From: a virus
DNA: 39,577 nucleotides
Virus record (IMG/VR): IMGVR_UViG_3300013126_000084
Coordinates: 1 to 39,577 of that record
Strand: one strand, 5' to 3'
The notes under the pieces were generated by a model. It saw only the letters and a list, made by a program, of their open reading frames with translations. It ran no database searches and was not told the origin of the DNA. The number at the start of each line of letters is the position of its first letter. Positions within the stretch are counted from its first letter, which is position 1. This document shows, in pieces, positions 22,487 to 33,100 of this stretch. A program made the position numbers and the translations under genes.

Positions 22487-22894
22487 ATGGAGTTAGACAA
22501 CAATCAAATTGAGAAGCTAATGAAAGCTTCTGTCAATATGAGAGATAAGATTGAAGAATTAGAAAAACAAATTACTGATATTAAAGTGCAAAGAGATAAA
22601 GTAGATATGGCTCTTAATGAAGCGTGTAGAACTTTAAATGTAACTAGTTTGAAAACAAGTGTAGGCACTTTATCAAGAACGCTTAAAACACGTTATTGGT
22701 CGAGTGATTGGCCTAGTATGTATGACTTTATTTTAGAAAATAAATTGCCTGAGTTTTTTGAAAAAAGATTAGTGCAGTCAGCAATAAAAGAATACTTGGA
22801 GCAGAACCCTGATAAACAACCGCCAGGTTTACAAGCAACAAGCGAATACACAGTTAGAATAACAAAAAGCAAAGAAAACAAGGAGGAAGTATGA
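22487..22894 (+). CDS. Hypothetical coiled-coil protein upstream of the probable ssDNA-binding gene
   Basis: The 135-residue product starts at an ATG after AAAGGAG. Residues 10-50 form a coiled coil (MRDKIEELEKQITDIKVQRD). The rest is SVGTLSRTLKTRYWSSDWPS, then an acidic and aromatic helix (FILENKLPEFFEKRLVQSAI) and a basic end. I know this layout from small phage proteins encoded next to recombination or ssDNA-binding genes, but have no function for it. Confidence 0.78.
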   Translation: MELDNNQIEKLMKASVNMRDKIEELEKQITDIKVQRDKVDMALNEACRTLNVTSLKTSVGTLSRTLKTRYWSSDWPSMYDFILENKLPEFFEKRLVQSAIKEYLEQNPDKQPPGLQATSEYTVRITKSKENKEEV

Positions 22895-23805
22895 GTAACG
22901 AATTAGACGTATTTGGTAGCACCGCAGTAGCAACACATAACCGTCGTGATGATGGCTTTACTGCTAACATTACAGGTAGTTCAACTACTGCTAAACGTAT
23001 CTCTATACGTGGTGGTAAATTTAGATTAATGGTTAATGGTAAAGAAGTTGAGAAGTCTAATCAAGACACACTTGATGTAGTTATTGTTAATGCATCACCA
23101 CACGTGCATAGAATGTATTTCTCTAAAGCATATGTGCCAGGTGAAAAGATGCCACCTCCAACATGTTGGACATCAGATAGTCAAAAGCCTGATGAAGCAG
23201 TTGTAGAAAAACAAGCAGAGTCATGTTTATCATGTCCACAAAATATCAAAGGCTCAGGTGCTAATGGGACTAAAGCATGTCGATTTAGTAGACGTATTGC
23301 AGTAGTTCGTGCTGATGATTTAAATGGTGATGTATATCAAATGACTTTACCGGCACAATCTATCTTTGGTAATGGAACAAAAGATAGAAAACCTTTACAT
23401 GAATATACAGAGTATGTTCGTGCTAATGGTCAAAATCTAATGTCTGTTGTGTCTCGTGTATCTTTTGATGAAGACTCATCAAGCACTAAGATTGGTTTTA
23501 AACCCATTAGAGTGTTAAGCGATGAAGAATATGATTTATGTGCTACAAGGTCAACTTCAGAGGAAGCTAAACGTGCTATTACATTGTCAGTAAATGTGAA
23601 TAAAGATGAAGATGGTGAAGAGTTTGAAACGAAAAAACAACAACCTATTCAACGTCCTGAGCCTTTAAAAGCAATAGATGATATTCCTGAACCAACAGTT
23701 CGTGTAGCTGATAAACCAACTCCGCCACCTGCACCAAAACCAGCAGCCACAAAAGTTGATCAAGGTGATGTTAGTTTAGATGATCTTGTATCAGATTGGA
23801 CGTGA
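22891..23805 (+). CDS. Probable single-stranded DNA-binding protein
   Basis: The 304-residue product begins in an ATGA overlap. Residues 20-180 look like an OB-fold-like beta region (RISIRGGKFRLMVNGKEV; LDVVIVNASPHVHRMYF). Four cysteines (C92, C112, C115, C130) could bind zinc as in T4 gp32-like proteins. A linker rich in Pro, Ala and Lys (about 245-290) leads to an acidic tip DVSLDDLVSDWT, as in SSBs that recruit partners through their tails. The position between polymerase and primase genes agrees. Exact family not recognised. Confidence 0.65.
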   Translation: MSNELDVFGSTAVATHNRRDDGFTANITGSSTTAKRISIRGGKFRLMVNGKEVEKSNQDTLDVVIVNASPHVHRMYFSKAYVPGEKMPPPTCWTSDSQKPDEAVVEKQAESCLSCPQNIKGSGANGTKACRFSRRIAVVRADDLNGDVYQMTLPAQSIFGNGTKDRKPLHEYTEYVRANGQNLMSVVSRVSFDEDSSSTKIGFKPIRVLSDEEYDLCATRSTSEEAKRAITLSVNVNKDEDGEEFETKKQQPIQRPEPLKAIDDIPEPTVRVADKPTPPPAPKPAATKVDQGDVSLDDLVSDWT

Positions 23806-23807
23806 TT

Positions 23808-24038
23808 ATGCGAGGATATTCACAAGTAATTATAGAAGCTAATCAACGAGCAAAAGAAACGGTAGGCACTTTACTTGGAAAACTATGCATATCACTAAAG
23901 TATCCTGCTAGTCAAGTAGCGAAAGAACTTAACGTTTCTCGTCAAACGGTGTATGATTGGTTCTCTGGTAAAACAAAACCATCAAAGCGGACAGAGTCAA
24001 AAGTTGCTGCTTTGATAAATAAAATAAACTTAAAGTAA
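23808..24038 (+). CDS. Small helix-turn-helix regulator (Cro/CI type)
   Basis: The 76-residue product has a clear HTH in residues 34-58: ASQVAKELNVSRQTVYDWFS followed by a GKTKPSK wing region. The first helix pair is also typical. An upstream TTG is less likely than the ATG at 23808. It is the clearest regulator-like HTH in the window and therefore a candidate to bind the TTGACA-n-TGTCAA palindromes at the early promoters. It may also act on the primase gene that follows. Confidence 0.82.
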   Translation: MRGYSQVIIEANQRAKETVGTLLGKLCISLKYPASQVAKELNVSRQTVYDWFSGKTKPSKRTESKVAALINKINLK

Positions 24039-24143
24039 TACAACGGGCGAAAGCACTTTTTTATATATTGCTAGGTGGTAGTTAATTTATAAACCGCAAG
24101 TAGCCCACCAATTTAGTAGCACAAACTTTATTTCGAGAGAATA
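24039..24143 (+). other. Short untranslated stretch before the primase-helicase
   Basis: These 105 bases hold no gene. GGTGG and CCACC can pair across about 30 bases, and a T-run lies near 24057-24062, but no convincing terminator or promoter is seen. The primase start has only GAGAGAA upstream. Confidence 0.3.
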
Positions 24144-26993
24144 ATGCAGACAAAAGAATTTTTACAAACTATATGGCCCGATGATGGATACTATTGTATC
24201 TGCGGCAAAGATCAAAAAAATATAGTCACTCCCAAATTTGTAAAAACTATCGATGAAGCAATCTCAATATCAAACAAGTTTTTAGATGATAAGCAAGATG
24301 TATACTTTGCTTGCTCAACATGGATTGAACCTACGGAACGTAAAGGCATCAATGCTAAAGAACAACGCATTTTTTGGTTAGATATTGATTGTGGTTTTGA
24401 TAGTAAAAAACGTAAATGGAAAGACTATGAAACTAAAGATGCCGCACTAATAGCATTACGAGAGTTTACAGATAAGACAGGATTACCTGCTCCAACTATT
24501 GTAGACTCAGGTAATGGTATTCATTGTTATTGGCCTTTAACAGAACCTATAGATAAAGCTGTATGGAAACCTGTAGCAGAAGGTCTTAAGTTCTTATGTG
24601 TTAAACATGGACTTAAAGCTGATGGTGCTTGCACCGCAGACATGTCACGCATATTAAGAGTTCCAGGCACGCAAAACTTTAAAGATGTTGTAAATCCTGT
24701 AGAAGTTGCCGTTCTTAACGAAGGCACACCTACACCCTTTGATGAATTAGCTAGACTAATTCCTATACATCTTACAGACAAACCTCGTGCTAAACGTCCC
24801 TTAGATGAAGCTACAAAAGCTATATTAGGTAACAACTCATCTAAATTTAAAAAGATATTAGAACGTTGTAGCAAAAATGATGGCTGTGCACAAATAACAC
24901 ATATTGTAACTAAACAATCTACTATTGAAGAACCTCTATGGCGTTCAGGATTATCTATTGCTGCATTCTGTGAAGATGCTGAAGCAGCTATTCACAACAT
25001 ATCTAAGAGGCATCCTGATTATGACTATGCTAGAACAGAAGCTAAGGCTAATGCTATACCAGGTCCCCATACCTGTAAACAATTTGAAAGCTTACGTCCA
25101 TCAGGTTGTGAAGGTTGTAAACATAAAGGTAAGATTACATCACCTATAGAATTAGGTAGAGTTATTCTACGTGCTAAAGGTGCAGATAATGTTATTCAAG
25201 CAAAGTCTGAAGCACTAAACGAAACCTTTACATACCATGTGCCTGACTATCCCTTCCCTTATTTTAGAGGTAAGAATGGTGGGGTATATAAAACTACACA
25301 AGACGAACAAGAAGAAGCTGTATTGATTTATGATTATGACTTTTATCTTGTTGAAATACTAAACGATAAAGACGCAGCGGGTTTTTGTGCATGGTTTAAG
25401 ATACACCTTCCACAAGATGGAGTGCAAGAATTTATAGCACCACTTACACAATTATTATCACGAGATGAAGCTCGTAAGATTTTAGCTGCTAAAGGTATTG
25501 TTAGAAATGGTAAGCAGTTAGATGAAGTTATTTATTACATCATGGCGGTTATTTCAAATCAACAAAAACAAAAGCCCTCTACTATGATGTATAAACAATA
25601 TGGTTGGACACCTGACCACAAAAAGATACTTATAGGCAATAGAGAAATTAGTGCATTTGGTATTAAGTTTGTCCCTGTCTCTGATGATTTAAAAGATGTT
25701 AATCCTGCCTTAACTAAAAAAGGTAGCTTAGACTTATGGAAAAAAGCTATATCTGTTTATGAAAGACCAGGCATGGAACTACGTGCGTTTGGTTTTTTCT
25801 GTGGCTTTGGTTCTTTACTTATGCCTTTCTTTAAATCAAAAGAAAAGTCAGCTGTAATTAATTTATATAACCCTGAGTCAGGTCAAGGTAAATCAACTAT
25901 CTTACAAGCCATGTCTAGTATATATGGTAATCCTGAAATGAATGCAAACCTTATACAAGTATGGGGTGATACAGGTAATGCTGTTATTAATCGTATGGGT
26001 TACATGAATAACTTACCTTCTGCAGTAGATGAATTTACTAAAGTTAATGCCGATCAGTTACACGAGTTCTTAAAGTTCATGGCTACAGGTCGTGGTAAAA
26101 ATCGTATGGATAGTAGTGGAAAAAATAAGGAGCGACATAATGACACTGTTTTTAATCTTATTAGCGTTGTTTCTTCTAACACAGATTTTAGAACCGTAGT
26201 GTTTTCAGAAAATGCTAAGGCATCTGGTGAGATGGCTCGCTTCTTACAGATACGTATAGATGAAGATAAAACGCTTACTAAAGAGCAAGCTGATGAATAC
26301 TTTGAACTTTTATTTGATAATTTTGGTCATGCGGGAGAAATTTATGCTCAATGGCTTATTGCTAATTTAGAACTAGTTAGAGTTAAATTAAAAGAGACTC
26401 AGCTTATTATTGATAAGGCCTGGAATATTACAGGTCGTGAACGTAAGTATTCTGCTACACTAGCTGCGGTATTTTTAGGTGCTAAGATTGCACGTGAGTT
26501 AGGTTTACACAATATAGACCCTGTGCCTGTGCAAGAAGCAGTTCGTAAAGCTTTGAATGACTCTCGTGTTGAAATTAAAGAACGAGACTTTGATGCTATG
26601 GAAACATTAACATCATTCTTACATGAAAACTTGAAGAATACACTAGTGATTAATAGTAAGGTAGACTCTAGGTCTAATTTACAAGAAGCACCTTTATTGA
26701 AACCAATCAATGAGTTACGTGTCAGAATTGAACCTGATACCAATACAATTTATATTGGTGTTGATACTATGCGATTATATTTAAAATCGCTTGGTAAAAT
26801 TGAATTAGAAGATTTTGTTAAAAAATTAAAAGAAGCAAATGTATTGCATCGCCGTTCAGGAGATTTAAAAGTGTTACATAAAGGATTAGATATTAGTGGA
26901 GCAGGTAAACGATGTTTATGGATTGATAACTCATCATTTGATGATATTAAAATAGATAACTTACCATTGGATATACCTAGAAGTGTTCACTAA
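24144..26993 (+). CDS. Primase-helicase (archaeo-eukaryotic primase domain plus superfamily 3-like helicase)
   Basis: The 949-residue protein joins two activities. The N-terminal primase-polymerase shows FWLDIDCG (D80, D82), DSGNGIHCYW (H127) and DMSRILRVPGTQN (about 166-178), the three AEP motifs. The middle has HTCKQFESLRPSGCEGCKHK, a Cys-rich patch typical of the region after such primases. The C-terminal ATPase shows GQGKST near residue 580 and AVDEF near 627, with a sensor-like VVSSN later. It would unwind DNA and lay primers for the family A polymerase. Confidence 0.9.
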   Translation: MQTKEFLQTIWPDDGYYCICGKDQKNIVTPKFVKTIDEAISISNKFLDDKQDVYFACSTWIEPTERKGINAKEQRIFWLDIDCGFDSKKRKWKDYETKDAALIALREFTDKTGLPAPTIVDSGNGIHCYWPLTEPIDKAVWKPVAEGLKFLCVKHGLKADGACTADMSRILRVPGTQNFKDVVNPVEVAVLNEGTPTPFDELARLIPIHLTDKPRAKRPLDEATKAILGNNSSKFKKILERCSKNDGCAQITHIVTKQSTIEEPLWRSGLSIAAFCEDAEAAIHNISKRHPDYDYARTEAKANAIPGPHTCKQFESLRPSGCEGCKHKGKITSPIELGRVILRAKGADNVIQAKSEALNETFTYHVPDYPFPYFRGKNGGVYKTTQDEQEEAVLIYDYDFYLVEILNDKDAAGFCAWFKIHLPQDGVQEFIAPLTQLLSRDEARKILAAKGIVRNGKQLDEVIYYIMAVISNQQKQKPSTMMYKQYGWTPDHKKILIGNREISAFGIKFVPVSDDLKDVNPALTKKGSLDLWKKAISVYERPGMELRAFGFFCGFGSLLMPFFKSKEKSAVINLYNPESGQGKSTILQAMSSIYGNPEMNANLIQVWGDTGNAVINRMGYMNNLPSAVDEFTKVNADQLHEFLKFMATGRGKNRMDSSGKNKERHNDTVFNLISVVSSNTDFRTVVFSENAKASGEMARFLQIRIDEDKTLTKEQADEYFELLFDNFGHAGEIYAQWLIANLELVRVKLKETQLIIDKAWNITGRERKYSATLAAVFLGAKIARELGLHNIDPVPVQEAVRKALNDSRVEIKERDFDAMETLTSFLHENLKNTLVINSKVDSRSNLQEAPLLKPINELRVRIEPDTNTIYIGVDTMRLYLKSLGKIELEDFVKKLKEANVLHRRSGDLKVLHKGLDISGAGKRCLWIDNSSFDDIKIDNLPLDIPRSVH

Positions 26994-27177
26994 CGGAGTA
27001 GATTATCAAATATTGTGGGCAGAGTTTAAACCTGGTTCATCTATGTTTATTCCTGCTGTAGATACTAAATCAGCTATTGCTGCAATTACAAGAGAAAGCA
27101 AGCGTTTAGAATTTGAATTTGCTCACAAGATTGTTATTGAAGACGGTATACAAGGTATACGAGTCTGGCGTTTATAA
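26983..27177 (+). CDS. Small hypothetical protein, last rightward gene
   Basis: The 64-residue product uses a GTG start inside the end of the primase gene and has no clear ribosome-binding site, so coupling is likely. An ATG at 27043 would remove 20 residues. The sequence GVDYQILWAEFKPGSSMFIP, then SAIAAITRESKRLEFEFAHK, is a compact alpha-beta fold. I do not recognise the family. Its stop TAA overlaps the last codon of the large leftward gene. Confidence 0.62.
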   Translation: MFTNGVDYQILWAEFKPGSSMFIPAVDTKSAIAAITRESKRLEFEFAHKIVIEDGIQGIRVWRL

Positions 27178-30100
27178 GCCGCCTTGTTTTCTTAGGTTTT
27201 GAATACGTCTGTCTATACCATCATCAACTTGTTGTTCGTGCCCTAGAATATCTTGACGAGCAGCTTCAATTCTATCAAGTTCAATTTTCTTAGTTTGAGG
27301 AGTCCATTGACCTCTATCTTTAGATGCAATAACTTTATTTTCCCATTCTCTAAGGTTTTGTAAATCTCTTCTAATAGTAGCTAATTCTTTACGTAAATCA
27401 ATTAGTGCTGCTTTGTTATCTTTGTTTTGAAATTCAATAAACTTATCATAATCTGTAGACTTATATCTATTTGCTGATTGAACCGCTGCATCTACAAGTT
27501 GAGTTAATTCATAGAAGTCATTAATGTTTCTAGTGTTTTCTTCTTTAGATAAAAATTTACTCATGTTAGGTATTTGTAAGAGCGTTTCTCTAATAGTTTT
27601 AGCAGGTAATATTTCACCTCTCATATTAGCAATAATACTATTAGTAAATAGTCCTACTAACATACTCGTTGATGCTAACCACCTATTCATAAAATGTTGA
27701 ACAGAAATAGGAGAAACTTCAAATGGAGTATCTTTAGTTAAGTCTGTAACGGCTCTTGCAAACTGTGAGGTATATTTATTACTATACTGTAGTTCTGCTT
27801 CTAAATCTTCTTGACTGCGACCTTTTAAAGGTCTTCCAGTTACAAAGTCAAAGTTTAATGACTGTTCAATAAAGAAAGTTAGATATGATGGTAATGCAGA
27901 AGGCACCGCTAACGCTCTCTTAAATGCTACTGATAGTGCTTTTTTCATTTTTTCTGAATCTTCACTCTGTTCAATATATCTGTTATATAAATGCTCAGGC
28001 AATATTTTAAAGAAGAAAGTCAATATGTCCCCACGAAGTGGCAACTTAAAGCCACCTGTTTCAGGTATTACAATAGCGTTATCTCTATCTTTAGGATCTA
28101 ATTTTTTATAATCATCATCGTCTGCATTTATAGCTACAATAGCTAAGCCAACCATTATAACTTGAGCACCATTTAAAAGAAGTCGTCTTAGCTGCACTAA
28201 TTTACTATCGTTGGTAATATCACTAAACATAATTGTGCCATATGAAATATTCATAGCTTGTAAGTTAGCATTAACGAATACGGCATTTTGACGAACTAGA
28301 TTAACGGCAGAAGAAGAACCTGTTCTACGGAAATTAATAATTTCTTCCGCTGCATAGGTAGCTCTAGCTTTATTACCTGTTTCTAATAATACTTGAGAAT
28401 ATACTGCTTGACGAATAAGGTTGTCTGAAACCATACCTAAAAATTTAAACCCTTTAAGTAAAGCTTTAGGAGGAGCTAAAACATATTCAATTAACTTGCC
28501 CATTTTGGTAGCTTCTTTAACTTCTTTCATACCGTTAATATCAATTCTATCGTATTCAGAATTAAAATCACGTTTACCTGTAATACCACGAGCAGTTAAA
28601 TATTTTCTAGAACTACTAATACCTAATGGTGTATATATAATCTCTTTCATTACTTGTAGTGGCACCATAATAGAAATATTTACGCCCGATGCAAACATAG
28701 CATTAAACATATCCATAGGTATTTGAGCTAAGTTAAATAAAGGTTCTAATACAATTTGTGCACGTAAGAATTCATTAAAAGGCCTTGTAAAAGCAGCACC
28801 TGGAGCCATAGTAGCAGGTTCCATACCTGTGAAACCATCTACCATACTTTCGCCATCATATCCTTGAAATTCATATTTAACTACTTTGCCATCTTGCCAA
28901 ACACCTACTACATTACCTGTAGCAGGTCTACCTGATTTTAATATTTTAATATCATCAGGTAAAAGCTTAGAATAATATTTAATTTTTTCTTGAGCAGCTT
29001 TATTATTAATAGATTTTTTAATTGTATATCTAGCCCAACGCTCCATGTTATCGAACACGTTGTGCACAGGTTGATAACTACCTTTTAATCTCTTTTGTTT
29101 AGCAACGTCTAATAAACCTTTTGGGTATTCATTAAGAGCTTTACCTGCTTCTACTTGTTTATCTCTAAAGAAAGGAACGTAATCAATAATATCTAATAAA
29201 TCGTCAGCTTCTTCTCTTGTAAAAAGACCATTTTCTACTGCTACGTTCATTAAACGAGATCTATTAATATTCCAAACTTTTTTAAGTTTTTTAAGTTCTG
29301 GAACAGTAGTAAAGAATTTTAACCCACGTTTTATTTCTGCTGGGGTTTGATGAACAAGTTTATACTTGTCAGCTTCTTTTCTTGCTTGTGCAGTTTTACC
29401 ATCAGCAAGACGTTTTATTACTTTTCTTTGTAATTTTTGATTAAATTTTATTAAATCTGCAGAGCGTGCTGATACAAAAGCAGCGTTACCATATTGATAC
29501 ATTTCATATTCAGAAACACCATATTTTTTAGCTAAAGCTGTTAATTGTTCTCTGATAGTAGACATACTATTAGATAGGTCTTTTATAACAAAACTAAAGG
29601 ACTCTGGGTCATATTTGATGCCACCATGAACCATCCACATGTCTGCTATATAATCAGCGTTAACTGCTTGAGATACACGAGATGCTTGAATCATTCGAGC
29701 AATATCTTTTTCAGGAATGCCTTGTTTTCTAGCTGCTATAATCATTTTATTATTTTGAGCAGCGTCAAATGAGAAGAAATTTTTTCTAAAGTCTGCTATA
29801 AGTTCATCTGTTGTTTTTAGTGGAGCTTCTACAAAACGTTCACCTAAAGTAGGGAAACCTTTTTCTTCTTTACCAACAGTGCCTGATTTTTTAAGGTCTT
29901 CATCTAATTCTTGTTTAGATGCACGAGCAAATAGTGGTTGTCCAGCCATGGCTTTTTCTTTCATAGCTGAAGTTACTGTAAAGCCTATTTGTTTACCTAC
30001 TTTTTCATCTTCAGGACGATCTTGACTTGGTGGTATAAGCTCAACTGTTTCTAATTGAGTGCCGCCTAACTTCTTAATAAGTTTAGCTGCATATCTAGGA

Positions 30101-33100
30101 ATGTAGTGATCATAGAACTCAACCATTCCTTGAGCAGGTAATTTAAGATCCCCTGCATCCCAGCCATCTGTTTCACCTACTTTAAGTGAGCGAATTTTAT
30201 TAGCAAGACCACCTACATAATCTTCTAAATCTAAGTCACGAATTTTTTCTAAAGTACGTGATCTACCACCACCATCTTTTAATGTAGCATAAATATTAAA
30301 GGTGCCATCTTCATTTCTAGTTCCAAATACTTCATCAATTCTTTCTGCCTTACCGCCTTTAAATGCAGCTTGTTTACCATTAACAAAAGCCACTTTATCG
30401 TATCCACGTTCTGCAGCAAATCTAATGATATTTTTAAGAACTAAATTACTCCATGCCTCAGTATCTTGTACAAAAGGGCCTTTATCGATTTTGCCAGATT
30501 GAGATAATGCTTGGTTTTTAGATTCAAGGTCATTTATTTTTTGAACAAGTTGTTCTTCTTCATATAATAACTTGTCTAGAGTATCTTGATTTTTACGATA
30601 CTGTTCAATGTTTTTTTCAACAATAGGTTCATTTAATATGTCTCTAATTATTTTACTGTCTATTTTATATCCAGAAGGGGTTGTCTTTCCTTCAATGTCA
30701 TTATTTAAAACACTTTTAATATAATCATAACGTGTCATGTCATAACCACGTTCAGTAGCATCCATAGGTCCAACTCGTTTACGAACTTCCGTATCAACAA
30801 TATCTGCAAATTGATTTCTAAAATTTATAAGGTTAAAAATTTGATTTGATAGTTGTTGTTTAGCATCTTTAAATTGGTATACCTTAGTAATTATATTATC
30901 GTATTCTTTTTCTTGCTCTTTAGTAAAAGTTCTTTTAAAGCCCCAATCTCCTGGAACAAATTGAGCAATTTTCTTTTCATCAATCTTATATTTTTCTGCT
31001 AGTTCTTTAATATGTTTTTTACGAAGTTTCCTAGGAGCCTGTGCCCAATCAGATTGCATTTCTTCTACAAATAAAACAATATTACCTTTAATATCTGTAC
31101 GTGCATTTACACGATAGTGAGCTATTGGATTAGAAATATCAGGCCAATGTTGATGAGAAAACACTGTTCCCTTTTTAGGGTTTTGTAGAGCAATTACAAC
31201 TTCAGTGTATTTTTTATCGCCACCTTCCATAGTCCAATCTAAATATCGAGTTCTTACATTTTCATGATCTTCATCCCATTGATCAGCAAGTTCATCTCTA
31301 ACAATATCTGCTCTTTCATATAATTCTGCAATATACCTATCATGAATTTCTTCAGCATATGATGCTATCCCCGCACTGTTTTCTTCATCTACAACTTGTT
31401 GAGCTTCATCTTCTGAAAAATAATAATTATCATCTATGGGGCTTGTTGGATAACCTTCCATATAAATTCTATAACCTTTATTACCATCAGCGTCAGTTAC
31501 ATTTTCTTCTTTATAATAATAAGGAAAGTCAAAATTGTCCGCAGCTTCTTCATAAGCTTGTGAATAAATATCATCTTTTTGTGAGTCTATATAGTCATCA
31601 ACGCCTTCTTGTATCCATGCTTCTTTATCTTTATCAGAGTAAGAAGAACCTTCTCCTTCGCCATACATATATTCATTTACTTTAGTGCCATTCTCATTAA
31701 GGTAATTTAATATATCTTGCTTATTAAATTTCTCTGATTTGTTTAGCTCTAAAAATTCTAATAGTCCTGAGAACTCTAACTCATCACGTTTAACACCTGC
31801 TTCAGATGTTTTGCTATTGAGCCAATTAACCCACTGTTCACCTGATTGTATAGATACATTATTTTTAAATTGGGCATTAGTAATCACACGAGATAGAGCT
31901 GAATAATAGGTAGGACGAGGAGCACCAATTTCTTCTGCTGCCATAGTAAGGTCTGGTTCAATACCTTTAACTTTACCTGCAAGTGACATCCGCACAGAAT
32001 GCTGCACCATATCACGAATATCATCAGCAGTAATCTTATTAACATCCCAACCATAACCTAGTTTAGATAGGAACTGTTTAATATAACCTATAATTTGACG
32101 AAATATAGAATTGTTAGGAGCAGTCTCACCAATCTTAGCAATAACTTCTTGCATAAAATTATCACTATTTTCAGCTAACTCAGGATATGTTTCTAAAGTA
32201 CTATCCCAAGCTGCTTTTAATTCTTTATCTGTAAGATGGTTTTGTTTGATTTGTTTAATTACACGTTTGTAGTTAGCAGTGCCTAACATACCTTCTAAGC
32301 CATAGTGCACACCAATTTCATGGAGAAGCATGCGTGGAGCATTTTCTTTTGTGATACGATTAGCTATAAAGTAGCCTTTACCTTTATAGTAAACAGCTTT
32401 AGTAGTAGGACTTACTTGCCCTATTTCAGGTGGTAATTCAGACGCATCTTTTAGGAAATTTAATAACCCACGTTGTTTAGCTAAACGAACATTCTTGCCA
32501 TATTGTTTTTGAAACTCTTGTTCAATAGTATCAGGTGTTTCACCTGTTTCTTGAATTTGACCACGAGCTTCTAGTGGGCCTTCTTCTTTTGTTTGTCTAG
32601 CTAAAAACTCATCTTGTAAATCTTTAAACTCATCTTCAGATAAGGGCTTTTCTTTTTGAGTGATTGTCTCACCTTCTTTTTCTAGTGCTGCTACTTCTTC
32701 AGGAGTCATTCGCACTTTATATTTATTGCGTAGACTTTCTGCTAATAAGTAATCACGAGCATGCTGATTAAGTTCTTGACGTTCAGCATCAGGCACATCT
32801 TCATTTCTTAAATCTTCAATGAGATAGTTAGGTTTATCTTTTAGAGTGCTTAAGATGTTTGCTAGATTAGTTGATTGATCGACAATCGGATACTGAGTCT
32901 TTTTAAGATTAGCATATTTAGCACGTTCTTCACGTTCTAACTTAGCACCTTCTTTAATAAGTTCATTGGTCTCTTGAGTTTTAAACCAATCCACAAAGCT
33001 ACGTCTAGCAGCCCTACGTTGTTGTGGATTAGGGTCGTTAAGTAGTTCTTGAATATCAAGTAGTCGTTCACCACCTTTTAATGTTTCAGGTTTAGCCCGT

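Noticed and set aside
24039-24143. Possible terminator or riboswitch before the primase-helicase
   Set aside because: Only a 5-bp GGTGG/CCACC pairing and a T-run not preceded by a stem were found.
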